NCBI GenBank assembly: GCA_018971385.1
Contig: JAGXAY010000008.1
Span: 1 to 44,336, forward strand
DNA from: Acidobacteriota bacterium
GTDB lineage: Bacteria > Actinomycetota > Acidimicrobiia > Acidimicrobiales > RAAP-2
Reading direction: 5' to 3'
Length of the DNA stretch: 44,336 nt
Positions 24,121 through 31,959 of the stretch are shown here, piece after piece. Every line of letters starts with the position of its first letter. Positions within the stretch are counted from its first letter, which is position 1. The notes under the pieces were generated by a model. That model did no database searches, had not been told where the DNA came from, and saw only the letters and a list, made by a program, of their open reading frames with translations. Made by a program: the position numbers and the translations under genes.

Positions 24121-25499
24121 GTTCCTCCTTCGTGTCGCGGCAGGCGCGCGGTGTAGATCGAGTAACCGTCCAAGGTGCGCACCACCAAGGTGGCCAGTGT
24201 CGTGGCGGCAATCATCGGCAACATCACGCCGAGGCCCGAGTGAGTCAGCTCCGTCACTAGGGCGAGTCCCGCGAGAGGTGCCTGCATCGAGGATCCGATC
24301 ATGGCGGCTGCCCCGACCAGAGCGCAGGCCCCGACGGGGGCTCCGGCCCACACGTGGGACCACGCGACTCCGAGACCACCGCCGAGAGCCGCCCCCATCG
24401 CGAGAACGGGAGTGAAGACCCCGCCCGCCGCGCCCGACCCGAGCGTCAGCGCGGTGGTCAGGGGCTTCAACACCGCCAGGAGGAGCAGAATGCCGAGGGT
24501 CCCCTGGTTGAGAAAAGCTCCGTGGGCGATATCGATTCCGTTTCCGAACACCTCGGGTCGCCACACCCCCACAACTCCCACCACGGTGAAGGCGACGGGC
24601 ATCACCCACAGCAGTTGTTTTCCGCGCGGTCGACGGTGAGACACCCAGCCGAGCAGGCGGATGTTGGCCGTGGCGAAAACGCCAATCAGGAGACCCGCCA
24701 CGATGGACCACACGAAGAGGGGGGCGGAGTACTGAAAGTTAGCGACGTCGGAGTAGGTCGGGGCGTGGGAAAGGGTGAGCCACCCCGTCAGGGTCGCGAT
24801 GAAGGAACTGCTGAGAGCCGCGAGCACCACGGGGAGGGCGAAACTTCCGAGCATGACCTCCGCGGTAAAGAACGCTCCCCCTAAGGGCACGTTGTACACC
24901 GCCGCCAGCCCGGCACCACCAGCGCAGGCGACGAGGAGGACTCGTTGGGCTTCACTCAGGGCGAAGCGCTTGGAAAGATAGCTGGCGACCGCTCCCCCCA
25001 TCAATTTGGGTGCAGCTTCCCGTCCGGCCGACGCCCCCAGCCCAATAGTGACTTCGGACACGACGGAGGTAGCGAGAGACCGGCGAACGTTGACTCGTCC
25101 CGACCCGTTCCACACGGCGTCGTCAATCTCCGACTTCTCGTGAGAGAGATACTTTCGCGTCGCGTACCATCCCACAGCGCCGATCACGCCCGAGAGAACC
25201 AACATCAGCACCCGGTGAGAAGCACTGGTGGCGGCCACGGCGGCCTGATAGCTACCGGAGCGAAAACCGTAAGCCCATCGTTCCACTCCGCGTAGCAACC
25301 ACATCAGACCCTGACCCACGAGACCGGTGAGGACCGACGCCAGAACGAGAGCCACCCAAAATCGGGTGTTGAGAGCAGCGGGTCCGTCGTGAGTGACATT
25401 GGGTTGCTCCATCGCCCCGCGACCCGACGGCACCCGTCGCTTAATGAAGGGTTGCGGTACGCGCTGGCGCTCACTCGGTCCCAACGGCTCACGCGCCAC
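24117..25499 (-). CDS. ClC-family chloride channel or Cl-/H+ antiporter
   Basis: A polytopic membrane protein of up to 460 aa. Conserved ClC elements are GASAGREAAPKL (counterpart of GREGP, with the gating glutamate kept), VYNVPLGGAFFTAEV, and GAAGGVFTPVLAMGAALG (GxFxPxLxxGA). A late tyrosine is in DGYSIYTARL. The first selectivity motif GSGIP is not recognisable; NGSGRVNVRRS stands in that place, so this is a divergent subfamily. GTG 25499 overlaps the HAD stop by 11 bp; ATG 25412 is an alternative that trims a 29-residue basic extension. Order HAD-ClC-GNAT suggests one operon. Confidence 0.9.
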   Translation of the reverse strand: MAREPLGPSERQRVPQPFIKRRVPSGRGAMEQPNVTHDGPAALNTRFWVALVLASVLTGLVGQGLMWLLRGVERWAYGFRSGSYQAAVAATSASHRVLMLVLSGVIGAVGWYATRKYLSHEKSEIDDAVWNGSGRVNVRRSLATSVVSEVTIGLGASAGREAAPKLMGGAVASYLSKRFALSEAQRVLLVACAGGAGLAAVYNVPLGGAFFTAEVMLGSFALPVVLAALSSSFIATLTGWLTLSHAPTYSDVANFQYSAPLFVWSIVAGLLIGVFATANIRLLGWVSHRRPRGKQLLWVMPVAFTVVGVVGVWRPEVFGNGIDIAHGAFLNQGTLGILLLLAVLKPLTTALTLGSGAAGGVFTPVLAMGAALGGGLGVAWSHVWAGAPVGACALVGAAAMIGSSMQAPLAGLALVTELTHSGLGVMLPMIAATTLATLVVRTLDGYSIYTARLPRHEGGT

Positions 25500-26169
25500 G
25501 AGAAGCCATCGTAGTAGGCCCCCCGATAGCGAGTCGGAGCAGTTCGTCCGGCGACTCCACCACGAAGTGAGAGCCGGCCTCAGTGAGCTCCGTCACGCTT
25601 CCAAACCCCCAGGTCACGCCGACACCTACAACGCCGTGGTGACGCGCTCCGCGCATATCGAAATCTCGATCACCCACCATCCACACCGTTGACGCCGTGG
25701 GACGATCCCAAAAAGTCAGCACCTCGTCCATAATCTGCGCCTTCTCCGTCACGCGCAGGTCGAGCGACGCACCCGCCACGACGTCGAACCACTGGTCGAC
25801 TCCCCGGTCCTTCAACATCTGAGCGGCGAAGTCCACCCGCTTGGCGGTCGCCACCCCCACGCGCACGCCGTAAGCGACGAGCCCCTCGAGAAGGTCCGCA
25901 ATCCCGGCGTAGAGCTCCGCCTCGGCAACCCCAACGCGGGCGTAGTAATCCCGGTAACACTCCACGACGTCGTCCAAGTCGCCTTCACTAAAGCCGAGTT
26001 CCCGAAAGGAGTGACGTAGCGGCGGGCCGATCAGCTGACGTAAGAGTGACACCGGAGCACTGCGCTGCCACTGCGCCAGGGTGAGCTGAAAGCAGTGAAC
26101 GATGCCGGGTGAAGAGTCCATCAACGTCCCGTCGAGGTCGAAGATGATGTGAGACGGGGATTCGATCAC
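25489..26169 (-). CDS. HAD-superfamily phosphatase (phosphoglycolate-phosphatase-like)
   Basis: About 226 aa. HAD motif I is IIFDLDGTLMDSS, motif II is GVATAKRVDF, motif III includes the KAQIMDEVL lysine, and motif IV is MVGDRDFDMRGA. A helical C1 cap sits between I and II (LRQLIGPPLRHSFRELG), as in Gph and pyrophosphatase PpaX. It therefore acts on a small phosphorylated metabolite. The start is uncertain: GTG 26169 follows GAGAAT at 6 nt and matches the family length, whereas GTG 26205 would add 12 residues. It is the first gene of the HAD-ClC-GNAT run. Confidence 0.88.
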   Translation of the reverse strand: MIESPSHIIFDLDGTLMDSSPGIVHCFQLTLAQWQRSAPVSLLRQLIGPPLRHSFRELGFSEGDLDDVVECYRDYYARVGVAEAELYAGIADLLEGLVAYGVRVGVATAKRVDFAAQMLKDRGVDQWFDVVAGASLDLRVTEKAQIMDEVLTFWDRPTASTVWMVGDRDFDMRGARHHGVVGVGVTWGFGSVTELTEAGSHFVVESPDELLRLAIGGPTTMASRGA

Positions 26170-26237
26170 CCTCCATTCTCTCCGACGGAGGACGTCGGAT
26201 ACCACACCCTTCGACGTCCCGCCGCGTCGCCAGAACT

Positions 26238-26278
26238 CACCGTCACTCGGGAATGATGGACATTCCCGAGTGACGGTG
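26238..26278 (-). terminator. Perfect 18-bp hairpin after the EXORDIUM-like gene
   Basis: CACCGTCACTCGGGAATG (26238-26255) and its exact complement (26261-26278) are separated by 5 bases. It begins 5 bp beyond the stop of the upstream secreted-protein gene and lies before the HAD gene. No U-run follows on either strand, so termination would not be of the classic intrinsic type. Confidence 0.65.
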
Positions 26279-26283
26279 GCGCA

Positions 26284-28311
26284 CTAGTAACTCAGTGTGT
26301 ACGACGTACTGGTCGAGTAGGACGACGAAGCACCGTGGAGCGTGATGACCGCGGTACCGGAAGGGGTCTTCCGAGCCACCTTGAAGGTGACTTTCTCCGA
26401 CGCGCCGGCCGTCAAGGGATTGGTCGAGAAGACGACCGACACTCCGCGAGGAGCACCGGACGCGCTCAACGTGATGGACTGGGCCGTGCCACTCGTCACC
26501 GCGGTCGACAAAGTCGTGGAGGTTGAGCTACCCGCGCGCGAGCTACCCGACGCGGGCGAGACGCTCATGGAGAACGTGTTCGCCACGGGAGCATTGACTT
26601 GCAGGGTGTAGGTGGCCGTGTGAACCCCGGAGACCGCAGTTCCCGTGATGGTGACCACGTACGCTCCGGGCACCGTGGACGCGGTGGTAGCGAGGCTCAA
26701 CGTCGCCGATCCACCCGACGTCACCGAGGTCGGCGACAACGTGGCGGTCACTCCCGAGGCCACCGACGCGGAGAGCGTGACGGTTTCGGGTGAACCGGAC
26801 GTGGTGGCGGTCAGTACGCCGACCGAGGTGGTCGATCCCGCCGTGACCGACCCGCTAGCGGAGGACGGGGTGAGTGAGAAGTCGCTCGGCCCCTGGACCG
26901 TCAGAGTAAAGGTCGTCGAGGCGCTCGAACTCGTCCCCGTGGCAAGGACCGTTAACGGGTAGGTTCCCGGCAGGACGGCGCTGGTCGTGGCAATGTTCAG
27001 GGTCGTCGACGAACCCGTGGTCAGGGACGATGCACCGAGCGTCGTCTGCACCCCCGCGGGGGCACCCGACACGCTGAGCGACACGGACTGAGTCGACCCG
27101 GAGGTCACCGCGGTGGAGATAGTGGTCGACGTGCTGGCTCCGGGTAGCACCGTCGCGCTGGTCGGAGACGCTCCCACCGTAAAGGTGTTGCCCGTCACCA
27201 CCGGAGCGGCGGCAATGGCGCACGCGCCCGTCGCGTTGGACCAGGTGCCCTGCATGGCGAAGGAACCCGTCGAGAAGGCGACGTTTTGGGCGCCACCCAC
27301 TCCACCGGTACCCACCCACGCGCACAAATCACCATTTTCGTAACCGTTGGAGGCGACCCACCCACCCGCGGGGTACATGTCGGTCAACGTCTCCGCGTAC
27401 TCGTGACCCTCCACGATGGTGACACCGTCGAGCGCCCCCGCACTACCCGCGTTCACGTAGTTGGCCCCGCAGCTCGTTCCCATGTCGGGAACGTAGGGGA
27501 GGTTGGTAAAGGCAATGTCACCGACAGATGAGGGCGCCGCCCCACCACCGGAGAGAGTCGTGTCACCGTTGTAGTCGTGGTACGCGCAGAAATTCCCGGA
27601 CGACGTGTTGAAACCGTCAGGGTGGGTGCCCGTCGGCGAGACCACGACGTACTGGACGTTCCGGTTGGACGACGGCGTCAGGTTGCCGAAGTGATTGGCC
27701 GCGTTAACCGCCTCGACGGCTAATTGGTGCCCCGTTGCATTACTCGGCGCCGCCGCCGAGTTGTCGTACCAGACCCCCGCGAGCACGGTGCTCGAGGGGT
27801 AGGAAATGTGAGTCGCACTCGACGAACAGGTCGTTGTTCCCGCCGCCACGCCATCGCAGTATTGGGTCATCACACCCGACCACTGCTCACCGTTCGTACC
27901 GAGGCCCGACAACATGGCTTCGAGGCGGGGAGCCATGCCCTGAGGATCTCCACTAAACGTCGGATAGGTTCCCGACGTGGACTCCGTCCCCCACTGAGTT
28001 CCCCAGTACACCAGGTAGACCTTGGGAGAACCCACAACGGTCTCCACTCCGTTCACGCCACCCTGATTGATGAGCTGAGTGGTCGAGGACCTGTGAACTC
28101 GCGAAGTAACTCGACCCGCGGCCGCGCGCGCCCGGCGAAGCGCGGGAAGGGTGAGGAACTTGATAGCCCCGTGGTGATGGATTGTTGACGCGACACTCGG
28201 CAGTGTCGGTCGAGCGACCACGGCGGAGGCGGGGGTTGCCACGGCGGACACACCGAGAGCACCGAGAGCCAACGAGAGGGACAGGGTGACCGAGGACTGA
28301 AGTCTCTTCAT
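26284..28311 (-). CDS. Large secreted EXORDIUM-like protein with three Ig-like repeats
   Basis: 675 aa. The signal peptide SVTLSLSLALGALGVSAVATPASA is clear. Residues of about 90-370 carry VYLVYWGTQWG, YVVVSPTGTHPDGF, NFCAYHDY and EGHEYAETLTD (HEYAE about 303-307), then YENGDLCAW. This combination (YLVYWG, HE-x-AE-x-x-TDP, GDLC) resembles the plant EXORDIUM/Phi-1 family and its bacterial homologues; the HE(Y)AE could bind metal, but enzymatic activity is unproven. Residues of about 377-675 are three Ser/Thr-rich repeats of about 95 residues each with the pattern S-P-x-S-G-x-x-x-A-G-x-x-T, of the bacterial Ig/NEW3 type. ATG 28311 is chosen over GTG 28320 because TAGTGT is 7 nt upstream. Confidence 0.75.
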   Translation of the reverse strand: MKRLQSSVTLSLSLALGALGVSAVATPASAVVARPTLPSVASTIHHHGAIKFLTLPALRRARAAAGRVTSRVHRSSTTQLINQGGVNGVETVVGSPKVYLVYWGTQWGTESTSGTYPTFSGDPQGMAPRLEAMLSGLGTNGEQWSGVMTQYCDGVAAGTTTCSSSATHISYPSSTVLAGVWYDNSAAAPSNATGHQLAVEAVNAANHFGNLTPSSNRNVQYVVVSPTGTHPDGFNTSSGNFCAYHDYNGDTTLSGGGAAPSSVGDIAFTNLPYVPDMGTSCGANYVNAGSAGALDGVTIVEGHEYAETLTDMYPAGGWVASNGYENGDLCAWVGTGGVGGAQNVAFSTGSFAMQGTWSNATGACAIAAAPVVTGNTFTVGASPTSATVLPGASTSTTISTAVTSGSTQSVSLSVSGAPAGVQTTLGASSLTTGSSTTLNIATTSAVLPGTYPLTVLATGTSSSASTTFTLTVQGPSDFSLTPSSASGSVTAGSTTSVGVLTATTSGSPETVTLSASVASGVTATLSPTSVTSGGSATLSLATTASTVPGAYVVTITGTAVSGVHTATYTLQVNAPVANTFSMSVSPASGSSRAGSSTSTTLSTAVTSGTAQSITLSASGAPRGVSVVFSTNPLTAGASEKVTFKVARKTPSGTAVITLHGASSSYSTSTSYTLSY

Positions 28312-28324
28312 CTCGCTCACACTA
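28312..28324 (-). promoter_or_regulatory. Leaderless promoter of the EXORDIUM-like gene
   Basis: Minus-strand TAGTGT (28324-28319) is 7 nt before ATG 28311. Confidence 0.45.
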
Positions 28325-28381
28325 GCGATGGCGATTCACCGTGTCGAGCCCCTCGACGACCTTCTTTACCAGGGTGACGAG

Positions 28382-28858
28382 TTACGCAAAAGCACCGAGG
28401 GTGCTCTCGGCGGCGGTGTGCAACACCACGGGAGCCCGCACCACGTAAATCACCTTCGTGCGCGACGATCCGATTCCGAGATAGAGGGCCCCGACGGCGA
28501 CGTAGTCGCCGGAGTCCAGGCGAACCCCCTCCACCGGCGTCGTCCCCACGAGCGCATCAATCTCCACCCGTTCACCCGGTGCAATGCGAGTTCGCCGCAC
28601 CACACCAGGTCCGGCATCAGTCGCCACCCCCACGTAGGAGTCGTGGCCCGGTCGCGTGACACCGCCCACCACCTTGGAGTACGCGATTTCGAGAGACTCC
28701 TCGGCCAGGTTGCGCACCACCACGACAGCCTTCAGAGATTCGCCGACCGTCGCGTCGCGTCGCGACAACTTCCAGGTCACGTCTAACCGACGATCAACGT
28801 GCAACGGTGACGGGAGAAGGTAGGGATTGTCTCCCTTGGGAATCCCTGGAGTTTCCAC
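28382..28858 (-). CDS. Small BsuPI-like or unknown beta-rich protein
   Basis: 158 aa, no signal or TM segment. The body LDVTWKLSRRDATVGESLKA followed by VVVVRNLAEESLEIAYS resembles the Ig-like core of intracellular proteinase inhibitors (BsuPI) and arrestin-like Spo0M domains, where a strand with G-E/D-x-L precedes V-x-N-x-x-x. This is a weak match and function is unknown. GTG 28858 is set 6 nt after TACAGT; a TTG at 28918 would add 20 residues without a promoter or ribosome site. It lies next to the EXORDIUM-like gene and, on its other side, the IS insertion. Confidence 0.65.
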   Translation of the reverse strand: METPGIPKGDNPYLLPSPLHVDRRLDVTWKLSRRDATVGESLKAVVVVRNLAEESLEIAYSKVVGGVTRPGHDSYVGVATDAGPGVVRRTRIAPGERVEIDALVGTTPVEGVRLDSGDYVAVGALYLGIGSSRTKVIYVVRAPVVLHTAAESTLGAFA

Positions 28859-28870
28859 ATTTCCACTGTA
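28859..28870 (-). promoter_or_regulatory. Leaderless promoter of the BsuPI-like gene
   Basis: Minus-strand TACAGT (28870-28865), GGAAAT, then GTG 28858: same hexamer and nearly the same spacing as at 8283 and 41933. Confidence 0.5.
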
Positions 28871-29123
28871 TTCACTCCGAGCGCGTCTCACCACCGTGCC
28901 GAGCGAATTGACACCCAATCGTTTCGCTCATCACGTCACCGAGGAACCCCCTCCTTGCGCTACCGAATCCACCCCGTTCATCAGGTCAAAGAATCGCTAA
29001 CGCGCGGAGAGTCGGGACAGCCCTCACGGAACTAGCAGCCATTCCCCGCACCCCGAATCCTGAGAACAGTTCCCAGATTGAGGTGGCTACGGCCCGGTCC
29101 CCACCACGACGAAGAGTCAATGC

Positions 29124-29131
29124 GGCGAAAA
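29124..29131. repeat. Target-site duplication, left copy
   Basis: GGCGAAAA directly outside the left inverted repeat; the identical octamer is at 30928-30935. An 8-bp duplication is the hallmark of IS1595-family insertion. Confidence 0.9.
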
Positions 29132-29155
29132 AAGGGGTATCCGTCTGACTACCAG
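29132..29155 (+). repeat. Left terminal inverted repeat of the IS
   Basis: Begins AAGGGGTATCC and ends CTACCAG; identical as reverse complement to 30904-30927. Confidence 0.92.
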
Positions 29156-29787
29156 AACCCATATTTCTCCTGGATCCCCAGTTCGAGGACTTCCCGTGAA
29201 GGAACTCCTATGAGCTCCGACGCAGGCTTGCCAGTCACGTCGGCGTATGTCTTACAAAGCCTGTACCCGTAGGTGTATCCGAAGGAAAAGGTAATGCCGT
29301 CGGCTCCGAAGAACCACTTCTTCTGGTTGAACTCGGGTTCGTACAACACCGCGCGAGCGGCGGCGATTTCGTCGTCGGTGATACTCACACGACTGAAGAA
29401 TGGGGCTTCACCGAGCACCTCTTCCTCGAAGAGTTGGGCCATTCCTTCACTGACCAACATCTGTCCGAGGCTCCCTCCGCAACCTTGACCACGCCAACGC
29501 ATCGTGTGGTGGAACTCGTGAACGAGTGTTCTCTCAATGTGGTGACTATCTACTGTCTGCGCTGGGTCGAGGGCTACGAGAATGGCGTGGGGGCCGTAGG
29601 TGTAGCCACCCACTCCCCACTCGGGGATGGCGTCGTCGGGAGCGTCAATAACGAGCACGTCCACGCCCTCTACGCCGAGTAACTGCTGCGCGGGCGTGAC
29701 TGCGGCTTGGAACGCCTCGTTTGTAGCATCGACAAGGGCATCGAGTGTCCCGCCGGCGTTGGCGATGAAGAGGTTCACAGGTCGCAC
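29149..29787 (-). CDS. DUF2268-type predicted zinc metalloprotease (IS passenger)
   Basis: 212 aa, apparently intact. HEFHH at residues 90-94 (LVHEFHHTMRW) is the zinc helix, and SEGMAQLFEEEVLGEAP (E114 and E121 region) is the downstream acidic helix, matching the DUF2268 gluzincin-like layout. The N-terminus VNLFIANAGG and the GYTYGPHAILVALDP strand also fit the family. It is probably cytosolic, with no signal peptide. GTG 29787 has a GAGGA site 9 nt upstream. It follows the transposase remnant by about 58 bp on the same strand. Only the transposase is decayed. Substrate unknown. Confidence 0.85.
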   Translation of the reverse strand: MRPVNLFIANAGGTLDALVDATNEAFQAAVTPAQQLLGVEGVDVLVIDAPDDAIPEWGVGGYTYGPHAILVALDPAQTVDSHHIERTLVHEFHHTMRWRGQGCGGSLGQMLVSEGMAQLFEEEVLGEAPFFSRVSITDDEIAAARAVLYEPEFNQKKWFFGADGITFSFGYTYGYRLCKTYADVTGKPASELIGVPSREVLELGIQEKYGFW

Positions 29788-29845
29788 GAATAAATCCTCA
29801 CAGTGGTTCCGGGTCGAATGGCGGATACCGACAACAGTATCGTCC

Positions 29846-30885
29846 CTACAGTGTCGGCGTGCTTGCTCGCCAGGGTCGCACAGGCGCGGAGATCGATAGA
29901 GAGTTTGGGCGGACCTTCTTGTTCGCCGGTGGGGTTGGTGGCGAGGGTTTGGGCTGAGGGTTCTTCACGATGTCGTCGTAGTGAAGTGGTGGCGCTTGGA
30001 CTGCTAACGACATCAGTCGGTAGAAAAGTAGCCCACGGTCAGGGGACTTACGGCGGTTCCATCGGAACGTGAACTCGGCCAGGTAGGCATCGAGATGGTC
30101 GTGACCGAACGAGCCTTAATTGGTCCCCAGAAACCAGCGCTTGAGCAGTGAGGCAACGCGGTGCACTGCCGGCAGCATCGTGTGGGCCTGCTTACCCGAA
30201 GGTTTGACGGCGTGAGCAACGTTGACGTAGTTCCCTCGTGTCGCCGGAGGGTAGGAGCGGTGTCCATCAGACACGATGGTCGAACCCAGTTCCACGTTGT
30301 CGAGCAAGAATTGCTTGATGGTCTCACCGCGTGCGTTGGGTATCACGCGCATTCTGGTTCGTCCGTAACCTCTGGGTTCCTTGAGCTCTACGGCGATGAT
30401 GACCATCACCTTGCCCAGCGCACCGCGCCCCCTCTTACCCGGTCGCACTCCTCCGAGGAACGTCTCGTCCACTTCGACGGTGCCACTGAGTTTGTCCACT
30501 CCCGAGAGCATCATCGCCGAGCGGTAGCGATGAAGCATCGTCCAGGCGGTCTCGTAACTACCCAGTCCCAGTCGGCGCTTGAGGGTGAGCGCCAATACGC
30601 CACCCTTATCCACACAGAACTCCCAGGCTGAAACCACAAGGTCATAGGAGTCCGAGTGTCTTGGAAGATAGTTCCGGTGGTGCGCGAGACCTTCGCGGTG
30701 CAGGTAGAGCAGCGCCATACCCGTCCGCTTACCGCACGAGGCGGGTTGATGATGCCACAACTCGTGCAGACGAGGGCGTTGCCCCAGCGCAACCAATCGA
30801 GATAGTCCAAGCAGGCGTTGTCGTCTTGGAACCACGCTCGGAACTCTTGCTCTGATCTGGGGAAGTCAATACCGGGTTTTGCCAT
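29846..30885 (-). pseudogene. IS1595-family transposase, broken by a frameshift and a nonsense codon
   Basis: The N-terminal part (from ATG 30885) has the IS1595 opening FPRSEQEFRAWFQDDNACLDYL and a zinc ribbon (CTSCG, CSTC). At about 30628-30633 the frame shifts by one base: TPMTLWF continues in the next frame as SAWEFCVDKGG. The catalytic region then runs VEVDETFLGG, VSDGHRSYP and LLKRWFLGTN, stopping at TAA (30118-30116). The same frame continues after the stop as GSFGHDHLDAYLAEFTFRWN and LLFYRL, the conserved transposase C-terminus, to a TAG at 29846. The stop probably arose from CAA. The element could not move with this transposase unless helped in trans. Confidence 0.88.
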
Positions 30886-30903
30886 GAAAAGTGATGGCAG
30901 TCA

Positions 30904-30927
30904 CTGGTAGTCAGACGGATACCCCTT
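30904..30927 (-). repeat. Right terminal inverted repeat of the IS
   Basis: Exact reverse complement of 29132-29155. It lies 18 bp upstream of the transposase start. Confidence 0.92.
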
Positions 30928-30935
30928 GGCGAAAA
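30928..30935. repeat. Target-site duplication, right copy
   Basis: GGCGAAAA, identical to 29124-29131. Confidence 0.9.
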
Positions 30936-31139
30936 AGTTGAACTCCCGGCGTTACCCCCGCGCGCTACTCCGCAACCTGTCGACCCAGTGTCTCGCACGA
31001 ATTCCCCACGATCACCCCGGCAACGACGTTCACGGGCTATCCGAACGCTCTGGCCAACCCACCGGTCTGCTCTCTCCCGTGAGAGTGAGCCCACGACCAC
31101 CGTGGTCTGCGCCACGGGAGCTCAGCCTCCTCACTCGCC

Positions 31140-31151
31140 TAGGGTGACCTC
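31140..31151 (+). promoter_or_regulatory. Leaderless promoter of the methyltransferase gene
   Basis: TAGGGT (31140-31145) is 6 nt before GTG 31152. The rest of 30936-31139, between the IS and this gene, shows no gene that I can support. Confidence 0.5.
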
Positions 31152-31943
31152 GTGGCTGACAGCTGGAGTCCCGAACAGTACCGACTCTTTCAGGAGCAAC
31201 GGTTGCAGCCACTTCGCGATCTCCTCGGACTGGTCGACCCCACGGGCGTCGCCCGAGCCGTTGATCTCGGCTGCGGACCGGGCGAAATGACCCAGCTCGT
31301 CGCAGAACGCGTGCCCCACGCCGTCGTCACGGGTGTCGACAACTCCCCCGCCATGCTGGAGTCCGCCCAATCCTTTGCGAGTGACCGCGTGCACTTCGAG
31401 GAGGGCGATCTTGCCGAGTGGTTGTCACCCGACGGAGTCGACCTGATCGTCGCCAACGCCTCACTGCACTGGGCCCCTCAACACGACCGTGTTCTCGGTC
31501 ACTGGACGACGAGCCTTCGACCCGGTGGCCAGCTCGCCGTTCAGGTGCCGGCCAATGGTGCCGAGTCCCAGCACCGCGTAGCCCTGGCCCTCGCCGAGGA
31601 AACTCCCTTCGTCGAACTTTGGGGTCCCGTGGGTCCACCACCGGACGTGGTTATCGCCCACGTCCTCACCCCCAACGAGTACGCCCGGCTACTCCACCGC
31701 CTCGGCTACGTCGACATTGAGGTCAGTGTGCGCGTCTATCCTCACGTACTTCCCTCGACTAGGCACGTCGTGGAGTGGGTCAAAGGAACAACCTTGACGC
31801 GCTTTCGGCCCTATTTGTCGGAGGAGCAGTTCCATGACTTCGTGGCCGAGTATGAACGTCGACTCCTCGCCGAACTTGGAGAGCAGGCTCCCTACTTTTT
31901 TCCCTTTTCACGTATCCTTTTCCACGCGCGTCGCCCGAACTGA
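31152..31943 (+). CDS. tam: Trans-aconitate 2-methyltransferase-like SAM methyltransferase
   Basis: 263 aa, full length for Tam. It starts WSPEQYRLFQEQRLQPLRDLL; the Rossmann SAM motif I is AVDLGCGPGEMTQLV, followed by the acidic VTGVDNSPAML, EEGDLAEW and the Tam-typical NASLHWAPQHDRVL. The C-terminal helical cap has VVEWVKGTTLTRFRPYLS. The known reaction is methyl-ester formation on trans-aconitate, a spontaneous by-product that inhibits aconitase. Close relatives may use other small acids, so the symbol is by similarity. It stands alone and converges on the permease gene. Confidence 0.88.
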   Translation: MADSWSPEQYRLFQEQRLQPLRDLLGLVDPTGVARAVDLGCGPGEMTQLVAERVPHAVVTGVDNSPAMLESAQSFASDRVHFEEGDLAEWLSPDGVDLIVANASLHWAPQHDRVLGHWTTSLRPGGQLAVQVPANGAESQHRVALALAEETPFVELWGPVGPPPDVVIAHVLTPNEYARLLHRLGYVDIEVSVRVYPHVLPSTRHVVEWVKGTTLTRFRPYLSEEQFHDFVAEYERRLLAELGEQAPYFFPFSRILFHARRPN

Positions 31944-31959
31944 GCAGCGGTCGCCGACG

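Larger units (their letters stand above)
29132..30927. mobile_element. IS1595-family insertion sequence with a metalloprotease passenger gene
   Basis: A 1,796-bp element bounded by 24-bp perfect inverted repeats and 8-bp direct repeats. It contains an IS1595-type transposase gene at the right (minus strand, broken) and an intact DUF2268 gene at the left, also minus strand. The DUF2268 stop codon is inside the left inverted repeat, so the passenger is integral to the element. Joining the flanks through one copy of the octamer gives sequence with no evident gene, so nothing seems to have been disrupted. Confidence 0.92.

Noticed and set aside
29520-29531. GAAC-N4-GTTC match like a LexA box
   Set aside because: It lies inside the DUF2268 coding sequence, has no extended symmetry and no promoter beside it; a chance match.
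29846-30885. Programmed frameshifting in the transposase
   Set aside because: IS1595 transposases are normally one frame, no slippery heptamer is evident at 30630, and a separate TAA further on shows decay.
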